A stretch of DNA of 61,026 nucleotides from Chitinophagaceae bacterium PMP191F (GTDB lineage Bacteria > Bacteroidota > Bacteroidia > Chitinophagales > Chitinophagaceae). The notes beneath the pieces are model-generated. The model searched no databases. It saw only the letters and a list, made by a program, of their open reading frames with translations, and was not told the origin of the DNA. Positions 53,238-61,026 of the stretch are shown one piece after another. The translations under genes were made by a program, and so were the position numbers. Numbering within the stretch: the stretch's first letter is position 1; the number at the start of each line of letters is the position of its first letter. Where the stretch lies: the NCBI GenBank assembly GCA_001302245.1, contig LGYU01000032.1:1-61026 (forward strand). The letters run 5' to 3'.

Positions 53238-54896
53238 TTATTCAGTCTTTTTAACCTCTATATAAAAATTTCTGTCAACTTTTAATTCTCCGGGTACATT
53301 TTTGCTGATTTGCGTATTCCATTTCTCCGTGGGTTTGAGCCATATTTCCATATTACCCCAGGTTACTTTTACCGGCATGTTAAATCCTTTTACGCAATTG
53401 GTCCAGCGGTAATGCAACTGGCTGCCGTTGTTTTTATACTCCAGCACCGGTATTTGTACGGTGCGTAGGTATTGATCAAATATTTTAGAAAGGTCTTTGC
53501 CGGAATGTTTGCTCATAAAACTCTCCACATCCCGTGTGTCGACTGTTTTGTGATAGTAGGTTTTGTTCAGCCCTAGTAATAACTGGCGAAAAACAGAATC
53601 ACCAACAATCTGCCTGATATTATGCAGCATATTACCTCCCTTATAATACATATCGCCGCTGCCTTCCTGGTTTACACCGTAATGACCGATGATGGGAATA
53701 TCGTTACGGATCTGTTTGCGGGTGCCGATCACGTAGTCATTGCCTGCTTCTGTTCCAAACTGGCAGGTGGTGAACAGGGTTTCACTGTAATTGGTAAATC
53801 CTTCATGGATCCACATATCTGCAATGTCGTTGGAAGTAATACTGTTGGCAAACCATTCGTGACCGCTTTCATGCACAATGATAAAATCCCATTTTTTGCC
53901 CCATCCGCTACCGGACAGATCACGGCCGCGATAGCCGTTTTCAAAACCATTGCCATAAGCAACTGCGCTCTGGTGTTCCATACCCAGGTGTGGTGCTTCT
54001 ACCAGTTTGTAACCATCTTCATAAAAAGGATAGGGGCCATACCAGTATTCAAAACATTTCAGCATGGAATCTGCCTGTACAAACTGTGCTTTTGCTTTTT
54101 GTTCATTATAATCCAGTACATAGTAATCACAATCGAGATTTCCTTTTAAGCCCGGGTAATCTTTGTGCCAGTGAATATATTTTCCGATGTATGGAATGAT
54201 ATTGTAATTGTTAATGGGATTTACAACCTGCCATGTATACGTGGTTGTACCATTTCCATTATTATTGGTATTGTGCAACCGGCCATTGCCCACAGCTACC
54301 AGCGTATCCGCAACTGTAATGGATAATGATGCTCCATTATCAGGTTCATCGCCCTGGTAATCTTTACAGGGATACCAGACACTGGCTCCCAAACCCTGGC
54401 AGGCAACGCTCATCCACGGACGTCCCTGTTTATCTTTGGTAAAGATCCATCCGCCATCCCATGGTGGATTTACTGCTACGCGGGGGCCGCCACTGAACTG
54501 CAATTCAAGTGTCTGAGTACTGCCTACAGGCAATGTGGCAGGAAATGTTATGTAGTATACATTACCATCCCTGACAACTGTCAGGGATTGCTTATTCCAG
54601 GTAGCCATATCGAGGCTCATAGGCTGTTGCAGATCAATCTGCATCAGCTTACCTGGTTTCAATACTTTGAATGTGATAATGTTTGCCCCTTTGATCTTTT
54701 TTTCAGTATAAAATGGCTGTACAGATACAGCGTAGTATTGTACGTCCCACCATGCTCTTTCAGGCGTAACACTGCCGCGAAGCGTGTCCTGATGGTTAAA
54801 TTTATGTTTACTATTCAGTGGTTGTGCTGATAATGAGATAATAGCAAACAAGTGCATGAAGAGAACTGCACCTATGGATTTTTTTACATGAATCAC
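53238..54896 (-). CDS. Secreted M1 family aminopeptidase
   Basis: A 552-residue zinc metallopeptidase. The exopeptidase motif appears as LGMEHQSAV, close to the usual GxMEN, and the zinc site as HESGH with the third ligand Glu 19 residues later in WIHEGF, the standard M1 spacing. It is shorter than four-domain M1 enzymes and lacks the long helical C-terminal domain. The frame is open to 55043, but that start would overlap the divergent gene. The GTG at 54896 yields MIHVKKSIGAVLFMHLFAII followed by SLSAQ, a signal peptide. It lies 36 bases from the divergent peptide-binding protein start. Confidence 0.85.
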   Translation of the reverse strand: MIHVKKSIGAVLFMHLFAIISLSAQPLNSKHKFNHQDTLRGSVTPERAWWDVQYYAVSVQPFYTEKKIKGANIITFKVLKPGKLMQIDLQQPMSLDMATWNKQSLTVVRDGNVYYITFPATLPVGSTQTLELQFSGGPRVAVNPPWDGGWIFTKDKQGRPWMSVACQGLGASVWYPCKDYQGDEPDNGASLSITVADTLVAVGNGRLHNTNNNGNGTTTYTWQVVNPINNYNIIPYIGKYIHWHKDYPGLKGNLDCDYYVLDYNEQKAKAQFVQADSMLKCFEYWYGPYPFYEDGYKLVEAPHLGMEHQSAVAYGNGFENGYRGRDLSGSGWGKKWDFIIVHESGHEWFANSITSNDIADMWIHEGFTNYSETLFTTCQFGTEAGNDYVIGTRKQIRNDIPIIGHYGVNQEGSGDMYYKGGNMLHNIRQIVGDSVFRQLLLGLNKTYYHKTVDTRDVESFMSKHSGKDLSKIFDQYLRTVQIPVLEYKNNGSQLHYRWTNCVKGFNMPVKVTWGNMEIWLKPTEKWNTQISKNVPGELKVDRNFYIEVKKTE

Positions 54897-54932
54897 GGCA
54901 GTACGTTTTTGATTTGCTAATTTAGTCGGAAT

Positions 54933-56564
54933 ATGACAGGCAGAAGCAAATTTTTTATCACATATCTTACCGTTTTTATCCTGTTTGTTTCCTGTGGCAG
55001 CAGGCAGCAACATAACAATCAGGTATTTCATTACAATGAGCAAACCGGTATAGCCACCCTGGACCCGGCTTTTGCCAAAAACCAGTCAATTATCTGGCCG
55101 GTTCACCAGTTATACAATACCCTGGTAGAGACTGATAACAACCTTAACATTGTTCCTTCACTGGCATACCGCTGGGATGTATCGGCCGACAGACGCATAT
55201 ATACTTTTCACCTGCGTAATGATGTGTTTTTTCACGATAATGATGCTTTTCCCGGTGGCAAAGGCCGTAAAATGACAGCTCACGATATTGTGTACAGTTT
55301 CCGCCGGATAATTGACCCCACCACTGCCAGTACAGGAACATGGATCTTTAATGACCGGGTAGACGGAAATGCCGGTTTTACTGCGTTGAATGATTCCACC
55401 TTTCAGCTTACACTGATCACCCCTTTTACACCCGTGTTGGGATTGCTGAGCATGCAATATTGCTCCATAGTGCCACATGAAGTAGTAGAAAAGTATGGAA
55501 AAGATTTTCGCAGTCATCCCTGTGGTACAGGCCCTTTCTGTTTTAAAGCATGGGAAGAAGGGCAGGCGCTTATTCTGCGCAGGAATGAACATTATTTTGA
55601 ACGTGATAGTACCGGCAGACAATTACCCTATCTCGACGGAATTAAAATTACTTTTTACGATAGCAAGGCGACTGAATTTTTGTTACTTCGACAGGGAGAA
55701 CTGGATTTTATCAACGATATAGAAGCGTCGTTTAAAGACGAAATACTGACTAAAAAAGGACAGTTGCGCAAAGACTGGGAAGGCAAACTGGTATTGTCTG
55801 TCCATTCTTATCTCAACACTGAATACTTGGGAATACTGGTAGATAGTACCAATCCTTTGGTAAAACAATCGCCTTTACGTTTCCGGCAGGTACGGCAGGC
55901 TATGAACTATGGGTTCGACCGGCGTAAAATGGTAATGTACCTGCGTAATTCGCTGGGCATTCCGGCAGAAAGTGGTTTTATACCGGCTGGATTTCCCGCG
56001 TTTGATTCTTCTGTTGTAAAAGGATATCATTATAACCCTGAAAAAGCGCGTCAGTTATTGGCTGATGCCGGTTTCCCTGGAGGAAAGGGTTTGCCTGAAA
56101 TTAAACTGCTTACTATTGCTATTTATTCAGATATGGCCAGTTTTATAGCACGTCAGTTGGAAGAGGTGGGTATCCATGTACAGGTGGAAGTGATACAGAA
56201 AAGCCTGTTACTGGAACAAACGGCCAAATCACAGGCATTGTTTTTTCGTGCAAGCTGGATTGCAGATTATCCGGAAGCTGAAAATTATCTGAGTGTTTTT
56301 TATGGCAAAAATCCTGCTCCGCCCAATTATACACAATATAAAAATGCCAGGTTTGATGCTTTGTACGAACAGGCTTTGATTACAGAAAATGATTCTCTGC
56401 GAAATAAAATGTACCAGCAGATGGATCAACTGGTGATCAATGACGCCCCTGTAATGCCATTGTGGTATGATGTAGTGGTACACCTTACGAACCCCCTGGT
56501 TAAAGATTTTCAACCCAATGGTTTAAATCTACTGGAATTGAGAAGAGTTCATATTGAGAAATAA
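54933..56564 (+). CDS. Peptide ABC transporter substrate-binding lipoprotein (SBP_bac_5)
   Basis: A 543-residue binding protein of the DppA/OppA type. It has a lipoprotein signal (MTGRSKFFITYLTVFILFVSC) with Cys at 21. The family opening is visible as GIATLDPAFAKNQSII, then VHQLYNTLVETDNNLNIVPSLAYRWDVS and IYTFHLRNDVFFHDN, and later GYHYNPEKARQLLADAGFPGG. It should deliver peptides to an inner-membrane permease. No permease or ATPase gene is nearby, so it is an orphan. The divergent M1 aminopeptidase suggests joint peptide use. Confidence 0.88.
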   Translation: MTGRSKFFITYLTVFILFVSCGSRQQHNNQVFHYNEQTGIATLDPAFAKNQSIIWPVHQLYNTLVETDNNLNIVPSLAYRWDVSADRRIYTFHLRNDVFFHDNDAFPGGKGRKMTAHDIVYSFRRIIDPTTASTGTWIFNDRVDGNAGFTALNDSTFQLTLITPFTPVLGLLSMQYCSIVPHEVVEKYGKDFRSHPCGTGPFCFKAWEEGQALILRRNEHYFERDSTGRQLPYLDGIKITFYDSKATEFLLLRQGELDFINDIEASFKDEILTKKGQLRKDWEGKLVLSVHSYLNTEYLGILVDSTNPLVKQSPLRFRQVRQAMNYGFDRRKMVMYLRNSLGIPAESGFIPAGFPAFDSSVVKGYHYNPEKARQLLADAGFPGGKGLPEIKLLTIAIYSDMASFIARQLEEVGIHVQVEVIQKSLLLEQTAKSQALFFRASWIADYPEAENYLSVFYGKNPAPPNYTQYKNARFDALYEQALITENDSLRNKMYQQMDQLVINDAPVMPLWYDVVVHLTNPLVKDFQPNGLNLLELRRVHIEK

Positions 56565-56687
56565 GAGAGCGCTGAAGCGGGAGATACAAGATTCTGGGAA
56601 CAAGAAGAGACATACGAAGATTGAAATGCGAATATGAATGATCTGAATCGTGGTATTGTATGCGTCTTTGCATAAATAAGGTTCGTA

Positions 56688-56705
56688 GCTCAAAGCCCGT
56701 AGCTT
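56688..56705 (-). repeat. 18-base dispersed word, copy 2
   Basis: On the minus strand this reads AAGCTACGGGCTTTGAGC, matching the copy at 42990-43007 at 15 of 18 bases. It lies directly upstream of the FKBP promoter motif. Confidence 0.4.
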
Positions 56706-56709
56706 GTAC

Positions 56710-56717
56710 TATCTTTG
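56710..56717 (+). promoter_or_regulatory. Candidate -7 element for the FKBP gene
   Basis: TATCTTTG, an exact TAnnTTTG match, 14 bases before the ATG at 56731. Confidence 0.45.
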
Positions 56718-56730
56718 CAAAAAAACAGAT

Positions 56731-57165
56731 ATGGGAATTGCAGATAAATTATTTCAACTGAAGAATGAGAAGGCTGTTGCTAACTTAAAGGCAGGCCAGG
56801 AATTTTTAGCTGCTAATAAAACCAAACCGGGCATTACTGAATTGCCCAGTGGTTTGCAGTATGAAGTGATCACTGAAGGAACAGGTGCAAAACCACTGGC
56901 CACTAATAAAGTAACCTGTCACTATCATGGTACATTAATTGACGGGAATGTATTTGACAGTTCCGTGCGCAGAGGCCAACCTGCCACCTTTCCGCTGAAT
57001 GCAGTAATCAAAGGCTGGACAGAAGGTTTACAACTGATGAGCGTAGGTAGTAAATGGCGTTTCTTTATTCCTCCTCACCTGGGTTATGGTGACAGGCAGG
57101 TCAGTGCGCAGATCGGTCCTAACAGCACATTGATATTTGAAGTGGAATTGCTGGGTATCAGCTAA
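56731..57165 (+). CDS. FKBP-type peptidyl-prolyl cis-trans isomerase
   Basis: A 144-residue isomerase without signal peptide, probably cytoplasmic. The N-terminal helix (MGIADKLFQLKNEKAVANLK, continuing to GQEFLAANKTK) matches the FkpA/FklB-type dimerisation segment. The FKBP core follows: GLQYEVITEGTGAKPL, VTCHYHGTLIDGNVFDSS, AVIKGWTEGLQLMSVGSKW, IPPHLGYGDRQV. The frame opens at 56704, but the ATG at 56731 fits the family and the promoter element. A strong terminator follows. Confidence 0.92.
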   Translation: MGIADKLFQLKNEKAVANLKAGQEFLAANKTKPGITELPSGLQYEVITEGTGAKPLATNKVTCHYHGTLIDGNVFDSSVRRGQPATFPLNAVIKGWTEGLQLMSVGSKWRFFIPPHLGYGDRQVSAQIGPNSTLIFEVELLGIS

Positions 57166-57189
57166 TGTTCAATACTGAATATATTCAAT

Positions 57190-57222
57190 AGCCGGTAATA
57201 CTTTTAATTACCGGCTTTTTTA
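57190..57222 (+). terminator. Terminator of the FKBP gene
   Basis: AGCCGGTAAT pairs with ATTACCGGCT around a short loop, followed by TTTTTTATT. It also faces the end of the convergent ORF6N gene. Confidence 0.8.
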
Positions 57223-57235
57223 TTCTCATAATCTT

Positions 57236-57784
57236 CTATTTTTTAAATCCTATCCGTTCTCGTTCTTCCCAGGCTTTTATGGCCACCTTTTCATCCAGTA
57301 AGTTCTCGATTGCATCATAAATGGCTGATAGTTGTACATCATGTTCACCCAGTCTTTGATGAATTTCTTTCCGTAGTTCTTCCAGTTGTTTCCAGACATT
57401 TTTATGTTGTACAGTCAGTTTTTTCATTTCAACAAATGCCCGCACTATCGCTATGTTCATTTTCCTGGCTTTAGGGCTTTTTAATATGCTGGCAAGCATG
57501 GTTACTCCATGCTCTGTAAACGCGTATGGTAATGCTGTTTTAGGCCTTTTTGCAGATGATGTCATCACAATTTGTGATGACATCTTTTTCCATTCTCTGG
57601 CTGTTAACCTGAACATGAAATCTTTTGGAAAGCTGGCAATATTGCGTTTGACAGCCTGGTTGAATACTCTTGTCTCCACTTCATATAGCGGAGCAAGATC
57701 AAAATCGAGCATTACTTTCTGGTCCCTGATCTCATAAATCCTGTTCTGGATAGCTTGTATTTGCATGTTGTTTTGGTTTTTCAT
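57236..57784 (-). CDS. ORF6N domain protein
   Basis: A 182-residue protein with the ORF6N DNA-binding domain, often found in phage antirepressors and plasmid genes: IYEIRDQKVMLDFDLAPLYE, TRVFNQAVKRNIASFPKDFM, and TEHGVTMLASILKSPKA. The C-terminal third is a charged helical region (ELRKEIHQRLGEHDVQLSAI). No phage gene, integrase or attachment site lies nearby, so it is a lone gene. Its role may be gene regulation or anti-phage/antirepressor-like, both unproven. It is flanked by terminators and probably monocistronic. Confidence 0.88.
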   Translation of the reverse strand: MKNQNNMQIQAIQNRIYEIRDQKVMLDFDLAPLYEVETRVFNQAVKRNIASFPKDFMFRLTAREWKKMSSQIVMTSSAKRPKTALPYAFTEHGVTMLASILKSPKARKMNIAIVRAFVEMKKLTVQHKNVWKQLEELRKEIHQRLGEHDVQLSAIYDAIENLLDEKVAIKAWEERERIGFKK

Positions 57785-57822
57785 ATCGCTTGCATATCAG
57801 TTTAGCGATCGCCTCAATAAAA

Positions 57823-57844
57823 AAGCCCCTTCAATAAGGGGCTA
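57823..57844 (-). terminator. Terminator of msrA
   Basis: AGCCCCTT pairs with AAGGGGCT around CAAT. On the minus strand it is followed by TTTTTTATT. It lies 31 bases past the msrA stop. Confidence 0.8.
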
Positions 57845-57874
57845 ATATTGTTATCTGCAAAATATTGTTCTTGT

Positions 57875-58540
57875 TTAGTGTGAAGATTTCAATTTATCCT
57901 TAAACACTTTTTTGAATTTTTCCATTTTAGGACGTATTACATATACGCAATAGGGTTGTGAACCATTCAGCGCATAATAGTCCTGGTGATAATCTTCGGC
58001 AGCATAAAATTTTTCATCGTATGCTGTAATTTCTGTTACGATCGGTTTACTGAAAGCTCCGCTTTTATCAAGTTCGGTTTTATATTTTTCAGCTTTCTGT
58101 TTTTGTTCATTGTTGTGATAGAAGATAACACTTCGGTATTGTGTACCAATATCATTGCCCTGCTGGTTCAATGTGGTAGGATCGTGTGTTTGCCAGAATA
58201 CTTCCAGCAACTCATCGAATGTGATCTTTTCGGGATCATATACAATCTGTACACACTCAGCATGACCGGTAGTACCGGTGCATACTTCTTTGTAAGTAGG
58301 CCGTACGGTATGGCCTCCGCTGTAGCCGGATGTTACTTTCAATACTCCTTCCAGTTGCTGAAAAATTGCTTCCGTACACCAGAAACAGCCGGTGCCAAAA
58401 GTTGCTGTATCCGTTTTCTGTACATATCCTGTAACGGATGTTGCAAGACTACTGCTCATATTACTTGTAGGATTTTCGTTCTGTGCGCATGACAAGAGAC
58501 CCGTCATCCAGATAAATACACTTCTTAGCATCAGTTTCAT
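57875..58540 (-). CDS. msrA: Peptide methionine-S-sulfoxide reductase, exported lipoprotein form
   Basis: A 221-residue enzyme that repairs methionine-S-sulfoxide in oxidised proteins. The active site FGTGCFWCTEAIFQQLEG contains the catalytic Cys. Downstream blocks are SGYSGGHTVRPTYKEVCTG, the catalytic-site GHAECV, and the QYRSVIFYHNNEQ motif. Unlike cytoplasmic MsrA, it starts with MKLMLRSVFIWMTGLLSCAQ, a lipoprotein-type signal, so it should work in the periplasm or at a membrane. No msrB domain or neighbour is present. A strong terminator follows. Confidence 0.92.
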   Translation of the reverse strand: MKLMLRSVFIWMTGLLSCAQNENPTSNMSSSLATSVTGYVQKTDTATFGTGCFWCTEAIFQQLEGVLKVTSGYSGGHTVRPTYKEVCTGTTGHAECVQIVYDPEKITFDELLEVFWQTHDPTTLNQQGNDIGTQYRSVIFYHNNEQKQKAEKYKTELDKSGAFSKPIVTEITAYDEKFYAAEDYHQDYYALNGSQPYCVYVIRPKMEKFKKVFKDKLKSSH

Positions 58541-58890
58541 ACTATATCTGTTGGTTTGAGTTCAGGCGTTTTAAATTCAAATTTCGTGCAAGTTAGGCCG
58601 GTGTGCAAACCTGTAGGGTTAAAGTTGCAGGCCGGAAGCTGCTTTTATCAAATAGTTAACAAGACAGGGCAAAACCAGAGACTTTCAGAGGATAAAACGG
58701 AAAGATAACAATTCTGACTTAAAAAGGTTTAGTTAAATATATGAATTGCAAGACTTTCAACCAGTAGCCTTAACAGTTCTTGCTCAACAAGAATGCGCAC
58801 AAATCATATAAAAAAGCCTGAAAATAGGTGTACCTTTGCACGTTCCGTAAGGGGCTGTTTGCAGCCCTTTGCCCAAAGTAAGTAGTAAAC
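58541..58890. other. Divergent msrA/mutS2 intergenic region
   Basis: No gene seen in 350 bases. It contains the mutS2 promoter motif and a leader hairpin, AGGGGCTG pairing with CAGCCCTT (one G-U pair), at about 58850-58871, between promoter and start codon. Open frames on the minus strand are shadows of mutS2. Confidence 0.5.
58831..58838 (+). promoter_or_regulatory. Candidate -7 element for mutS2
   Basis: TACCTTTG, an exact TAnnTTTG match, 53 bases before the mutS2 ATG. Confidence 0.45.
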
Positions 58891-61026
58891 ATGAAATTTT
58901 TTCCTGAATCGGCGCTGGTCCAACTGGAATTTACAAAGGTAAAGGCTTTACTGGAAGAGCATTGCAAAACCGAATATGCAAAAAGCAAGGCTGCAGACCT
59001 GCGCATTCATACCCGCAAAGACTTTATTGAACGCGAACTACAACAAAGCAATGAATTTAAGCTGTTGTTGCAGCATGGGCAGTATTTCCCCAATGACTAT
59101 ATCCTGAACCTGGCAAGAGAGATTAAGCTGCTGGGTATTCCCGGTGCAGTGCTGGACGGCGATCAGTTTATATTGATCCGCAAGCTGGCAGAAAATATGC
59201 AAGGTATTTTCCGTTGGTTCGATGCTGAAAGACGCATTGCATACCCTGCACTGCTGAAAGTGATTGAAAATACCTATTACGAAAAAACGATCCTGCTGCT
59301 GATCGATGAAGTGCTGGATGAAAACGGAACAGTAAAAGATAATGCTTCAGATGAGTTGTCGCGTATACGTTTAAACCTGTACAAACGGCGTAATGAATTG
59401 CGCAGGGTGTTTGACAGGATCGTACAAAAGTTAACCAAAGCAGGCTATACAGCCGATATTGATGAAGCTTTTTTGAACGGACGCAGGGTAGTAGCTGTAT
59501 TTGCAGAGCAAAAACGCCAGGTAAAAGGCATTTTGCACGGGGAAAGTGATACCCGCAAAACTGCTTTTATTGAACCGGAAGAAACCATCGAGTTAAACAA
59601 CGAGATCTTTGCACTGGAAAATGAAGAACGGCGCGAAGTCTATCGCATATTGCGTGAACTGACCGGCAGGTTGGCGGTGTATGCGTCTTTGTTGTCAATA
59701 TATCACGAAATTCTGGGTGAATATGATTTTATCCGTGCCAAAGCAAAACTGGCGGTGGATATGAATGGCAACTACCCATTGCTGAACGATCGGGCGCATG
59801 TACACCTGGTACAGGCTTATCATCCTTTACTATACCTGTACAATCAGAAAGCCGGCAAGAAAACCATACCTGTTGAGGTAACGCTGAGTGATAAAAACCG
59901 TATACTGGTTATTTCTGGTCCCAATGCGGGAGGTAAAACAGTTACGCTCAAAACTGTAGGTTTGTTACAACTGATGATCCAGAGCGGTTTGCTGATACCT
60001 GTACATCCCAATTCAGAATTGGGTATTTTCAAACAGATAATGATCCATATTGGTGATACGCAGAGCCTGGAGTTTGAGCTTAGTACCTATAGCTCGCATC
60101 TGAAGAACATGAAATATTTCATTGAAAATGGCAATGGTAAAACATTGTTCTTCATAGATGAGTTGGGTGGTGGTAGTGATCCTAACCTGGGAGGCGCATT
60201 TGCAGAGGTTATCCTGGAAGAACTGGCCCGCAAACATTCTTTTGGTATCGTTACCACGCACTACCTGAACCTGAAAGTAATGGCCAATAAAACCCCCGGC
60301 ATTATCAACGGTGCAATGGCGTTTGATGAACAGAACCTGCTGCCTTTGTACAAACTGATGATCGGCAAACCCGGAAGTTCCTATACTTTCTCAATTGCCG
60401 AACGTATTGGTTTGGATCCCAAATTGATTGCACGTGCACGTACATTGGTAGATGATGAACATGTACGATTGGACAGGTTGCTGAACCGTACCGAACAGGA
60501 TCTGCGTGAAATTGAGAAGAAAGAGAAGGATCTGAATAAAATGCTGAAAGAGAATGAGCGATTAAAAAAGGATATGGAAGCGTTGATCAGCAAAGAAAAA
60601 CACCATCAGCAACTGGAATTATTAAAGCATCAGAATAAGATCACCGAAGAACGCATTGCTTACCTGAAAGATATGGAGCGCAAGCTAAAACAGGTGATAG
60701 TGGATTGGAAAAAAGCAGAAGGGCAGGAAAGTAAGAAGGAACTGATGAAACAATTACAGATTCTTTTGTTCCGCCAGCATCAGCAACAAAACACCGAAAA
60801 AGTAAAGAAAAAGATCAGCTCAAAATATGAAGAGATAGGTGGTAGTATAGAAGTGGGTAATAAAGTATTGATGAAAAAAAATCACCAGGTTGGTGAGGTA
60901 AAAGAGATCCGCGGAAAAAAGGCAGTGGTACAGTTAGGATTGATGCCCATCACTGTAGATGTCAGCGATCTTGTAGTGGTCAATGAAAAGCCACAGGAAG
61001 AATCTGACACTATAGCAAAAACTGTG
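58891..61026 (+). CDS. mutS2: MutS2 family ATPase, 5' part, cut by the window end
   Basis: The first 712 residues of a MutS2 protein, which acts in recombination control and ribosome-collision rescue rather than mismatch repair. The frame stays open to the edge, so the C-terminal Smr nuclease domain is probably outside. Seen are the N-terminal LEFTKVKALLEEHCKTEYAK, a helical core, the Walker A motif SGPNAGGKT at residue 342, the Walker B region LFFIDELGGGSDP, and FGIVTTHYLNLKVMA. A long coiled-coil segment (about residues 520-620, Lys/Glu-rich) follows, then a beta KOW-like part (VGNKVLMKKNHQVGEV). The start ATG at 58891 fits the family. Confidence 0.93.
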   Translation, partial: MKFFPESALVQLEFTKVKALLEEHCKTEYAKSKAADLRIHTRKDFIERELQQSNEFKLLLQHGQYFPNDYILNLAREIKLLGIPGAVLDGDQFILIRKLAENMQGIFRWFDAERRIAYPALLKVIENTYYEKTILLLIDEVLDENGTVKDNASDELSRIRLNLYKRRNELRRVFDRIVQKLTKAGYTADIDEAFLNGRRVVAVFAEQKRQVKGILHGESDTRKTAFIEPEETIELNNEIFALENEERREVYRILRELTGRLAVYASLLSIYHEILGEYDFIRAKAKLAVDMNGNYPLLNDRAHVHLVQAYHPLLYLYNQKAGKKTIPVEVTLSDKNRILVISGPNAGGKTVTLKTVGLLQLMIQSGLLIPVHPNSELGIFKQIMIHIGDTQSLEFELSTYSSHLKNMKYFIENGNGKTLFFIDELGGGSDPNLGGAFAEVILEELARKHSFGIVTTHYLNLKVMANKTPGIINGAMAFDEQNLLPLYKLMIGKPGSSYTFSIAERIGLDPKLIARARTLVDDEHVRLDRLLNRTEQDLREIEKKEKDLNKMLKENERLKKDMEALISKEKHHQQLELLKHQNKITEERIAYLKDMERKLKQVIVDWKKAEGQESKKELMKQLQILLFRQHQQQNTEKVKKKISSKYEEIGGSIEVGNKVLMKKNHQVGEVKEIRGKKAVVQLGLMPITVDVSDLVVVNEKPQEESDTIAKTV

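Noticed and set aside
1-61026. CRISPR arrays, tRNA or rRNA genes, insertion sequences, prophage
   Set aside because: No regularly spaced repeats, cloverleaf-like sequences, rRNA motifs, transposases or integrases were seen; the ORF6N gene alone does not make a prophage. A covariance-model search was not possible.

Overview
The window reads as chromosomal DNA of a Bacteroidota member, most likely of the Chitinophagaceae. Signs of this are gliding-phylum gene forms (fused SecDF, a roughly 300-residue NusB, a nusB-DUF1573-yajC-coaE neighbourhood, futalosine-pathway mqnE, the HU/CCDC81-SPOR protein), lipoprotein and Sec signals throughout, almost no Shine-Dalgarno sequences, a type IX secretion (T9SS) sorting-domain remnant, and several upstream sequences that match the Bacteroidota -7 promoter element TAnnTTTG. 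It is dense, mostly housekeeping DNA with no rRNA, tRNA, CRISPR array, insertion sequence or prophage that I can see.

Layout. 1-10.5 kb: glnS, then a minus-strand block with a glycosidase-like lipoprotein, a secreted M20 amidohydrolase, a broken T9SS-cargo gene, a large-subunit-only acyl-CoA mutase and a membrane-anchored unknown, followed by an A-type Fe-S carrier, an AlkD-like protein and an aromatic-rich lipoprotein. 10.7-17.4 kb: a histidine kinase/OmpR-type regulator pair, a divergent tiny secreted repeat protein, a decayed DUF1003 gene and a 1149-residue fusion of GH18-like hydrolase, polysaccharide deacetylase and family 2 glycosyltransferase. 17.4-28 kb: secDF, an aminotransferase, a Crp-like regulator beside a quinone-oxidoreductase-like gene, a tandem pair of secreted M14 carboxypeptidase-like proteins (one with its metal site lost) and coaE. 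28-35 kb: an FtsX-type permease lying inside the nusB-DUF1573-yajC-coaE cluster, then groES-groEL. 35-44.5 kb: a secreted amidohydrolase flanked by two paralogous secreted unknowns, a DUF985 cupin, an HU-SPOR membrane protein, an FKBP lipoprotein, sdaA, a methyltransferase and mqnE. 44.6-61 kb: a CNT nucleoside transporter, trxA, dnaE, an NlpC/P60 lipoprotein, a flippase, a divergent M1 peptidase/peptide-binding protein pair, a second FKBP, a lone ORF6N gene, msrA and the 5' part of mutS2.

Main biological points. (1) GTTAA direct repeats with a 10-11 bp period lie about 65 bp upstream of both the two-component operon and the GH18-deacetylase-glycosyltransferase gene. They resemble PhoB/OmpR-class operators and suggest that the kinase/regulator pair controls itself and an exopolysaccharide enzyme three genes away. 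(2) The M14 pair combines an apparently active enzyme with a copy whose HxxE zinc motif reads ExxH and whose third ligand is gone. (3) Two secreted paralogues sharing a DWSNGV signature bracket a metal-dependent amidohydrolase. (4) Two decayed genes (a T9SS cargo tail and a DUF1003 tail) can be read across frameshifts. Functional names come from recognised motifs and remembered family features. No database search was run.
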